Source: Zygaena filipendulae (lineage: Eukaryota > Arthropoda > Insecta > Lepidoptera > Zygaenidae). Taken from it: 64,000 nucleotides of DNA. The stretch is from positions 5,595,001 through 5,659,000 of the forward strand of contig OU015652.1 in assembly GCA_907165275.2 (NCBI GenBank), written 5' to 3'. The position numbers and the translations under genes were made by a program. The notes below the pieces were generated by a model. That model was not told the origin of the DNA, searched no databases, and worked only from the letters and a program-made list of their open reading frames with translations. This document shows positions 55,938 through 64,000 of this stretch, piece after piece (the first letter of the stretch is position 1; each line of letters starts with the position of its first letter).

Positions 55938-56052
55938 GAGACGTTAATTTTAAATTTTTGATATATCTAGAAAACTGCGGAAGTTTAGAAAGTAGCCTGT
56001 AAGCTTAAGGATACCCTACAGGCTACACCTAACGAGGGAAGTCACTTATTAA

Positions 56053-56232
56053 CTAGGTGTTTTCCTCGGTTTCACTCGCATTAAATTCCGGATTCTGGCG
56101 TAATTCCGGGAAAAGTATTCTATAGGTATCCTTTCCCCTGACAATATTCTATGTAAACTTTCATGATGATCGGTTGAGTAGGTAGTGACGTGAAAGCGTA
56201 GGTAAAGAACAAACAAACTCATTTATTTGAAT
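56053..56232 (-). mobile_element. Helitron-like element, minus, decayed
   Basis: CTAGGTGTTTTCCTCGGTTT, TTCATGATGATCGGTTGAGT, GTGACGTGAAAGCG and CAAACAAACTCATTT. Abuts MITE A. Confidence 0.6.
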
Positions 56233-56562
56233 GGGGATGTGGACTACTTTTGAAAATCAAAATTCTAATTATTCCGTCAATTAGAAAATAAAAAAAACAA
56301 TAGACACGTATTTTTTGCTTTTTCAAATAAATTAAAATATACAGAGATAAAGCGCATTAAAGTTTAGGGTGAGGGAGTCGTGACATCACTAACCGCTAAA
56401 ACCGCCATACAAACTGTCAGAATAGTGACGTCACGCGAAATTTCAACTCAATATATCGCCGTTATTTTTTGATTACGTAAAAAAAGAAAAAATACGTGTC
56501 CAATATTTTTTAATAATCTACAAGACGGACTAAAAAATAAAAATTAGTCAACATGCCTAATT
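56230..56562 (-). mobile_element. MITE family A, full-length inverted copy
   Basis: AATGGGGATGTGGACTACTT at the left, TAGTCAACATGCCTAATT at the right, with ATAGTGACGTCACGCGAAAT inside. Confidence 0.7.
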
Positions 56563-56564
56563 AC

Positions 56565-57247
56565 TGAGGTAAGGTTACTTAGGAATTCGACTCTGTTGAA
56601 TATTTAAGTAAGTACTAGACCTATTACTACCTATAGATTTTGAAAAAAAAAAAATTGACTGCTGCTATAGTTGAGTGTCTACTCACGACTAAGATTCCAT
56701 ATTTGGGTCCATCAAGACTCAAGAGGATTATAAAAGTATACTCGCAATTAAATTTGCAAAAATTTGCCTCATAAATTGCCTCTAAGTATGAATTTTGTAA
56801 GACATCATACCTATACACGTACAGCGTAATAGTTATGAGAAATACGAGTATTATTAGCATACTTAAATCCCATATAAATACAAGTTGTTAACATTAATAT
56901 TATAGTACATTAATTATAGTACATAATTGTTATTTAAAATTGTCTAAACTTAGAACCGGGGATATTATCTTGTTAACCAGTCGGTTGTAGTCACATAGCA
57001 ATGAAATCATCATAGTTAGGTATCCATCTAGATAGGTATCTATTTTCTGTTCACAAAGCAAATGGTGATTTCAGATGCCCTATAAAAGACAAACGTCGGG
57101 AAGTGATAAAAAACCGCCGACGTCGTCGCAGAGTCGCCAAGCTTAGCTCTGTCATTGAGAATATACCAACCACATTAAATGAATGAAAGGGCGCCCACGC
57201 GTTCCTCACACAATGAGACATAAGCTCTCAGAGCATGTAAACACTAG
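56565..57247. other. Intergenic with an isolated TATA-like promoter word
   Basis: CCTATAAAAGACAAACG at 57077 is followed by CpG-rich CGCCGACGTCGTCGCAGAG and an ATG at 57178 that opens only about 15 codons. It may be an orphan promoter or first exon; unsupported beyond that. Confidence 0.25.
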
Positions 57248-58091
57248 AGCAGGGGCTCCCAAACTTTTCTTTATTACGCTTCCTTCCTTGGTGCGAAGAA
57301 AAATATCCACGTCCATCCTACCGCATGTCACCATATATTTTTAGTTTGTATATATATAAAAGTAGAAACTGACTGACCGATCAACCAACGCACAGCTAAA
57401 ACCGCTGGGTTGTGGCACAGATTGTCGTGAGTGGCGAAGGGTGAAATATTGAGAGAGGAAAGCCAGAAATCTACTTTAATTTTCAACTTATTAAACTATT
57501 AACTGTTCTCCGCGGTTTCACCTGCGATAAGTTCCGGAGTTCCCGCGGGAATTCCGGTATAAAAAGTCCTTCCCTGTATCGTTCTCAATTACGGAGAGAG
57601 ATGTTGCATCTGAAGGGAATCCGGTGGGAATAGGCTTCTATGGTACCTTTGCCACTGTGGTCTTCATCATCAGTTCCACTTCTTCAAATTTTGCTTTCCG
57701 AAAGCAAATGAACGATTTACTTAAAAATACCGAAATCGCCATAGGTGTGCCTATAATTTTTATCATCAGATCCTGATTTCATGACAATAGGACCCAACTG
57801 GAAACACCAGCTTTCGAATAAAAAAAGAATCATCAAAATCAGTTGACCCAGTCGAAAGTTATGAGGTTAAAAAATCATAATTAAAAAAAAGTAAAAAAAA
57901 AACATACGCGTCGAATTGAGAACCTCCTCCTTTTTGGGAAGTCGGTTAAAAAGTAATTCGAGCGATTCAAAAATATGGTCCCTGAGCTACAAGTCTGGTT
58001 AGATTCACGTAGTCACACAGCTCGTCATACATTCCCCCTGTCGTCTTAGATCTTCCTTATTTGGTGCGATCCCCACTTTGAAAACCACTGC
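57248..58091. mobile_element. hAT-like element ends enclosing nested repeats
   Basis: CAGGGGCTCCCAAACTTTTC at the left and CCCCACTTTGAAAACCACTG at the right resemble hAT termini. Between them are a Helitron-like fragment (57496-57560, GGAGTTCCCGCGGGAATTCC) and a family E copy (57655-57960, ending CCTCCTCCTTTTTGGGAAGT). No transposase frame remains. Confidence 0.45.
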
Positions 58092-58094
58092 ACC

Positions 58095-58825
58095 GGACCA
58101 CAAACTCTGCGATAAGCAGTATTAGTAATACACACCAGTAGGTTTTATTCGTTACGTTCAATCTTTTGTGGTCGCTGCCGTTGTGCTAATATGGTAGCAT
58201 ACCTAATTCTTAACGTTAAGTAAAATTATTTCCGCGAAACTTATTCTGATCCAAGTACCTATGTATAATTACAATACTGTGATATTTTTACGTGGGTACA
58301 TAAAATTAGTAGTGCTCACGCAGTGCTACGATGCGAAGATAAAGAACTGAAATTGAAATAATGAAAAAAATGAAAAATAGTATGGACAGGGTTTTATTCC
58401 CGGCACCGCGAAACGAAATGAAGGTTATTTATAAGCGCCTTCAAAAAGCAACGTTCTCTGTTTTTCTCTAGTACTTATGTAAAAAAATACACTAACGATA
58501 TCTATTTATCATTCTTTCACTTATCTATACTCGCAGTTAAGGAAAATGAACTTCGAATGCATATTAAAAAGTACTCTGTGGAATGCACTCTCACGACTTT
58601 TGAGAATTTTGTGTAGAGACCTATACTTGTGGTAGGTACAAACGAAGTATAATAACAGTTCCAGACTATCAAAAACTACTATAGCTCTGTGCAAATATGG
58701 ATTCCGATCTGTTGCTCTGTTACAACTTGAAACACTAACAAACTAACATACGTTCGCATTAAATAGTATACAGCACCACCTGGTCCCAAACAAAGAAGAG
58801 CTTTATATGGCTATATTTATTATAT
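58095..58825. other. Intergenic, nothing recognised
   Basis: No ORF above threshold, no repeat ends identified. Confidence 0.35.
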
Positions 58826-58827
58826 AA

Positions 58828-59087
58828 TATAATAATAATCCACATCACAACACACAGATCTACTTGATCCCACAGTAAGCTATTATTAGCTCGTGTCGTG
58901 GAAACCAAGCAAACGTGGTATATACTACATAAAATTACTTATATATTATACTAGAGATATATAAACACATCCTGACTGGAAAATGGAACCCTGTGTTCAT
59001 CACACAAAGTCTACCCCCACCGGGAATCGAACCTGGAACCCCTTGATTAGCGGGTAGGCATGGTGACCGCTGCGCCAATCGGGTCGT
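58828..59087 (-). mobile_element. tRNA-headed SINE, uninterrupted copy
   Basis: On the minus strand: CCGATTGGCGCAGCGGTCAC (A-box-like), GGTTCGATTCCCGGTGGGG (B box), body CAGTCAGGATGTG, then GTTTGCTTGGTTTCCACGAC and a (TTA)n tail. Gives the reference structure for the interrupted copy at 8996-9500. Confidence 0.7.
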
Positions 59088-59211
59088 CAAATATACTTTT
59101 TTGTAAACAAAATAAAATGTAATTAATATACTTTTTTTGTAAACACATCGACAAAATACGTTCTAAAATACCCAGAGTCAGAGTAGGTAAACACCTATTT
59201 AAATTACACAA

Positions 59212-59745
59212 ACAGGGCCGTCTAACCTATTGGAGGCCCTGGGCATATTAGGATAATGGGGCCCCTATGACTTTGGCAAAACACTATTTTGAAAGAATAG
59301 ACAAAGAAAGTAGATAAACAAGGTTAAACATTTATTTTTATAAACAATCACATGAAACGAATAGATAAATTTAATATAGTCCACAAAAGTAACTCAGCAT
59401 TTATTTACAGGTCATTGTTTAAAAATCTATGTTATTTGAACAGGAACCCTTCTAGATTTCAGATGGGCAAAATCGTTAGTCACTTCTATGCTTTTCAGCA
59501 CATCAGATTATCAAGCGTCTGCAAGCCTAACTTTTGGGCGATAGTAGAATAGCTTCGCGCATAGTAAGTTGGTATTGTAGTCAGTAATTTAGGTTCGATT
59601 TCTTCGAATTATATAAGTTTTTTGTTAATAAATATTAGTTATCGTTTGGTGATCTGACAGGAACTAGGGACTTGGTATTTGATCTGAGGGGGCCCCTATC
59701 GATCGCGGGGCCCTGGGCACTTGTTCAAAGTGCCCACTGGGAAAG
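59212..59745. repeat. CAGGGCCGTCT-type element (hAT-like), left end and GC-rich blocks
   Basis: CAGGGCCGTCTAACCTATTG, GGAGGCCCTGGGCATATTAG at the left and GGGGCCCTGGGCACTTGTTC at the right. The right terminus is degenerate. The 66-codon ORF inside is unrecognised. Confidence 0.4.
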
Positions 59746-59754
59746 AGGAGTCTG

Positions 59755-60280
59755 AACACAAATGTGTACCGTGACGCAGGCACCGAAACCGCGACAACTG
59801 GCGCTGGTGCAGCAGTCAGGTTCGTTATCCACTACAACGCAGGCGCTGTCAATTTATATTGGCATAGCGTTTCCTGGGAACCCTACGAGACGATCATCTT
59901 GAGGTCAATGGTATTTTATTTCATTGAACAATTAAATGGCAGCGTTATTTAATTGAGGCAATTACTCGCCACTGTAGGTTATGTCGGTCGTCTGGCGCGA
60001 ATCCTGCGGGTGTCGCGAACGGGCACGTCCACGCAGTAATGGTTTGCGCGTGAGTACATCTCGCACGCACGCCGATTGAATAAAAACGACTTATTTGGCC
60101 GGACAATTAGTGTTGAGGATGAAATAGCATTTTCTTGTTTCACTCCCAAAAATAGTAAAATTGCAAACTGCGTGTCGCGCGCTATCGTTTCTTCGTAATT
60201 TTGTATGGTAATAATTTGGTAATAAGTGCCCATAAGCATAACAATGCATAAATAAAATAAGTAATAAAACAAATAATTCT
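59755..60280. other. GC-richer island with ORFs on both strands, unrecognised
   Basis: Plus 59764-59952 (GTG start, 62 codons, AGAAVRFVIHYNAGAVNLYW) and minus 60272-59979 (97 codons, with a hydrophobic stretch and then RACEMYSRANHYCVDVPVRD). Composition differs from the flanks, so one may be an exon, but neither has clear splice sites or a domain I know. Confidence 0.25.
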
Positions 60281-60284
60281 ATCT

Positions 60285-61070
60285 TTACCTATCACTAAAT
60301 TGAAATGACCAAAATTTTCCGAATTTTAAATTGATATCAGCATGACTTTTGACTTTTCCTGATTAAAAATTCTTTATAGGTACATATCCTAATATGTAGG
60401 TAGTAGGTACCTAAACTTTTATTTAGTAAATATATTGTATTTTTTATCTAAATAACCTTTTCAGCTAAAGATGCAGTGACGTCCAATGGTCCTAAATCTT
60501 ATAGATGATCAATTAAATTGTTTTTTACCAGATTCACCACACTAATTGATTCATAGACATTTTATTTTCCTGTGAACTCGAAAAAAATCCTCGGAGAGAC
60601 TAGCCGAAATTTAGATAACACATAACATGAATGAAATAATACGGAGCGATGAAATAATATTTTTTATTCATTTCAAAACTGCCTATACCTACCTACCTAT
60701 CTATATTAATTGTAGGTTCGCTATTGTAACATCCGCTTGTGAACAAAAATTCAAATGTAGATAAAATAATAAAGATTGTTCCAGTAAAATAGTTTCATTA
60801 TTTTTGTGAAGAGAGTTTGGCATTATTACATACATAGTATTCCATCCCAATATTTTTCTGAATAGGTTCTAGAAGTAGGTACGTTTAAACTTCAATAGCC
60901 TAACTACATAGGCATTATAACTACAGCTGTGAGCTTATGTTTAGCACCCACCTCGTTAACTGTGGACAGTAAAGTGTGTTGATAACCTCGTCAATATAAT
61001 TGTACGTCTATGATTATTAATTTTATGTCTGCACGTAATTTTCCGCCACAAATAAACTCATATTATTATA
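60285..61070. other. Intergenic, AT-rich, nothing recognised
   Basis: No ORF or repeat ends identified. Confidence 0.4.
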
Positions 61071-61072
61071 GA

Positions 61073-61564
61073 ACTAATTGTGCCCCGCGGTTTCACCCGC
61101 GGTAATTTCGGAGTTCCCGCGGGAATTCAGAGATAAAAAGTACCCTATGTCCTTCTCTGTACCCCTGACAACGTGCATGCCAAATTTTATCCAAATCCGT
61201 CCAGCCGTTTTTGCGTGGTTGAATAAACGTATGCGAGGATAAGAGCTCGAAAGCGCATTTTCATCCGACTTGCTTCAAATTTATCGTCACTGCTCAGCTC
61301 CTATGTGTCTTAGCGTTATGTTATATAGCCTATAACCTGCCCAGGAATATGGACTACAATCGTACCAAGTACCAAATCCCTTCAGTAGTTTTTGACCCAT
61401 GCGTGCACATACAAACAGACAGACAGACAGACAGACAAAAACTTTACTGATTGCATTTTTGGCATCAGTATCGATCACCATTCATCCTCCATAATAATGT
61501 TGAATATATATTCAATGTACAGAATTGACCACTCTACAGTTTTATTATAAGTATAGATATAGAT
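61073..61564 (-). mobile_element. Long Helitron-like element, near full length, inverted
   Basis: Counterpart of 53766-54297: GTGCCCCGCGGTTTCACCCG, TGCGAGGATAAGAGCTCGAA, a (GACA)n run at 61420-61436, and AGATATAGAT at its 5' end. The 3' terminus is CTAA rather than CTAG. Confidence 0.7.
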
Positions 61565-61879
61565 GTACGTATAGCTACTTGAACGTATACATGATACTTA
61601 TAATGTAGATATATAAAATATAATAGGCTTAGGTAATTGGATAGAAAATCATAATTATTTCAGCAATAGATATCTGGATCCTTAGTATCCATCTGTCGTG
61701 CATGATGATAACATTTGATGATTGCGTGTGCCGTGTGTTACCCTTAGAATACGTACCCTTTAAGGTACCGTACCTAAAAAGAAAACAAGGGTCCCTTAAC
61801 TAACATTAATAACCGTAGGTACCTATGTACCTACATGTCACACGCCAAACTGTTGGACTAATAAAAAAACCTGCACATA

Positions 61880-61900
61880 CATACATACATACATACATTA
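61880..61900. repeat. (CATA)n microsatellite
   Basis: About five CATA units. Confidence 0.8.
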
Positions 61901-61987
61901 TTCTGTATGGCCATTTTTGCGTCTCTGACTGTGCAACTTGTGTTGGGTATTTAGTATATCAATGGACTATACATATCGCTAGACATT

Positions 61988-62312
61988 GTAAAAAAAATCC
62001 TCCACCGCGTCTGTCTGTTCATGATAAACTCAAAAACTATTGAACGGATTTTCATGCGGTTTTCACCAATAGGTAGATAGAATTAATTCATTCAAGAGGA
62101 AGGTTTAGGTAAATAATTTGTCAAGGTTTTGTGTAAATCGGTTGAAATATTACGATAATAATTGTTGGTAGTGTCGGGAAATGTACTTTGTTACGATTTC
62201 ACACCACCGACATTATGACATTTGCGTACCTACATGTTGTCAGGGAACAGAGAAGGATATAGGGTACTTTAAACGCCGGCATCTCCGAAATTAACGAGGG
62301 AACAGCTAGTAG
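61988..62312 (+). mobile_element. Helitron-like element, second subfamily
   Basis: CTGTCTGTTCATGATAAACT, GAACGGATTTTCATGCGG, TTTGTCAAGGTTTTGTGTAA and a GGGAACAGCTAG end; matches 18435-18733. Confidence 0.6.
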
Positions 62313-62314
62313 TC

Positions 62315-63395
62315 CTATATAGGTAGCGATTTAAAGAAAGAATATACAATAATAAAATGTGAATGTTTAGTCATTGATATTATCTTACTGCTAAAAGTCA
62401 TTCCGTATGTGAGACACATAATAGAATCCTATACGCACGCCTTTTCGCGAAATCACGGGCAATATGTTACTGTACATACTGACGGACAATCTGATAAGTT
62501 AATATAGTAGGTACAATTTTGTACCTATTACGTACCTTAGCGTTATCAACTTGTTGCGATTTAGTCATCCGATAAACTAAGTAATTGGATTAATTTAAAA
62601 TAGCTCTTCCGGTGTTACAATTATTCATAATTTATACACCTTCTTCCGAAATCCTCCATCTTCTGGTGTAACATTCGGATGACAAATCCGAATGTAATCA
62701 GGTGAAAATGATAGCTATTTCACAATATCAGTTAATCAATGATGTTACAGTTACTTTAAGTGTATAGGTACCTATTTATTAGGAACTGATATAGGCAAAG
62801 AGTATATTATAACCACTGGATATAGCTTTGAGTAAATAGTTGTAATAACGAACTAGTTATATAATGACAAATAAAAGATTTTTGAGGTAGCTAGATACAG
62901 TGGCCCTCGAAAATAAATTAACACATTGATGTAATAATATCTCTTTACTAAGACGAGCGTAGCGTGTATGGGCAAAACCGCGTCTATATGGGTAGGTATT
63001 TGCGCAAATAACCCTCGTAAAAATCAACACTGGTTACCTTTACATATGTATAATCAACATAGGTATTATATTATCGTTTCTGCTGCAGTAGGTAGTTGCT
63101 TTCAGTATGGAGGACTGAAATTCTTCTTCTTCTTCTGAAAATATAAACAGACAGATGGACGGACAACGATTTGATTCTTTATAAGGGTTTTTTTTTTCCT
63201 TTTTACGGAGCTCTAAAAAGATTTTTTTAAAGTTATATTACTATTAGTAGGAAGGTACCATATTAAAAATGAAAAGAGTGATTTTTTACGTGGCGTGGGT
63301 GACATGAAACCCAAATTGAAGTTGCTACGAAATGAAAATTCGCTGTCTGCTTAGTAGACACTTTTTCGTGTAGGTACTGTTTCAACCGTTATACA
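62315..63395. other. Intergenic, nothing recognised
   Basis: A short inverted word pair (TTCTGGTGTAACATTCGGAT / AATCCGAATGTAATCAGG, 62660-62703) is the only structure seen. No ORF. Confidence 0.35.
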
Positions 63396-63397
63396 CT

Positions 63398-63622
63398 AAT
63401 TAGCCTCTGCCCGCGGTTACTCTCGCATTAATTTAGATTTTCCAATCTATGTTGTATTCCTTAAATAACAATACTTTTTATGCATGAAAGGCACCTTATG
63501 TCCCAACCTTTAAAAGTACTTGTACCCCTGACAACGTGCATGTGAAATTTAATGATGGTCGGTTGAGTAGTAAGGCGTGAAAGCGTTACAAACAAACAAA
63601 CTCATTCGCATTAAAATATTAT
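63398..63622 (-). mobile_element. Helitron-like element, minus, decayed
   Basis: TAGCCTCTGCCCGCGGTTAC, CCCTGACAACGTGCATGTG, TTTAATGATGGTCGGTTGAG and AAACAAACTCATTCGC. Confidence 0.55.
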
Positions 63623-63864
63623 ATGAGATAAAATGGAACGTTTCAGTTAAAACGCATAATAGCTAAAGCGTACTGCGTAATTTTTTTTTTATGTACCTAC
63701 CTACTATGAACCTCGCATTCCTCCACGTGGTAAAAAAAAAACAACAGCCAGCGTTCGCAGATTGATTGATACGATAGCTACAATTAGAATTTATTCAATA
63801 ATTTATAAGCTGTTTAATGGACGAGAAAATATCGTGTACAGTAGTCGGTTGTTAGTTGTGGCTT

Positions 63865-64000
63865 GTTGATTTATTAGCATAAAATGCCCTTTAGAGAAGC
63901 CGCTGCGGCGCTGGCGCCACGTCGCGCCGATCACATTAGACCACGGGAAATTACATGGCTCGTTGACATACCTGCCTGACGCTGTTGCTAATACTAGAAA
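63865..64000. other. CpG-rich sequence at the right edge
   Basis: GAAGCCGCTGCGGCGCTGGC and CCACGTCGCGCCGATC lie in otherwise AT-rich DNA. An ATG at 63878 opens about 31 codons. It may be the edge of a promoter or exon of the next gene; it cannot be resolved from here. Confidence 0.2.

Overview
The window looks like nuclear DNA of a lepidopteran insect (moth or butterfly). The basis is AT-rich sequence full of TACCTAC/GTAGGTA runs, many copies of a short Helitron-like element with the CCGCGGGG..CTAG terminus familiar from Lepidoptera, an RTE-type LINE fragment, a LINE 3' tail ending in TTGAT repeats, and insect-type spliced genes. No prokaryotic, plastid or viral genome organisation is visible. 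Most of the window is decayed transposable elements.

Five genes can be supported. (1) Minus strand, running off the left edge: an Sp5/buttonhead-type zinc-finger transcription factor, seen only as the exon with the Btd box, with a CpG-rich putative promoter at 580-860. (2) Minus strand, 19344 to 11327: a complete seven-exon ERp44 gene (402 aa, CRFS thioredoxin motif, C-terminal RDEL). (3) Minus strand, 30249 to 27960: a complete three-exon Ly6/uPAR-family GPI-anchored protein (145 aa), reconstructed from signal-peptide, three-finger and GPI-tail exons whose phases fit. (4) Plus strand, 34981-36503: a complete five-exon PLEKHA3/FAPP1-like PH-domain protein (218 aa). (5) Minus strand, 41329 to 38081: an intronless, apparently intact DNA polymerase delta catalytic subunit (1082 aa), tail-to-tail with PLEKHA3. 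A sixth, unproven plus-strand gene begins at 23175 behind a CpG-rich stretch. Its first exon encodes a basic tail plus a membrane anchor, and a phase-compatible second exon lies at 24200-24386; I cannot name the product.

Repeats fill the introns and intergenic regions: Helitron-like copies, several MITE families (some with terminal inverted repeats and target duplications that can be read directly), a tRNA-headed SINE, LINE 3' ends, a gutted Ty3/Gypsy-type element, a piggyBac-like remnant, local tandem duplications, and several large perfect or near-perfect palindromes. From about 41.4 kb to the right edge I found no convincing gene.

The genes are unrelated in function: secretory quality control (ERp44), cell-surface adhesion or junction biology (Ly6), Golgi PI4P signalling (FAPP), DNA replication (Pol delta) and developmental transcription (Sp5/btd). 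I see no operon-like or clustered system. The observations most worth follow-up are the perfect hairpin filling intron 1 of the Ly6 gene, the possible unannotated type II membrane protein, the MITE family that clusters around the Ly6 gene and shares a reading frame, the patchy duplicated sequence upstream of both PLEKHA3 and POLD1, and the spaced CTGACGCGCTCGAGTA motif array.
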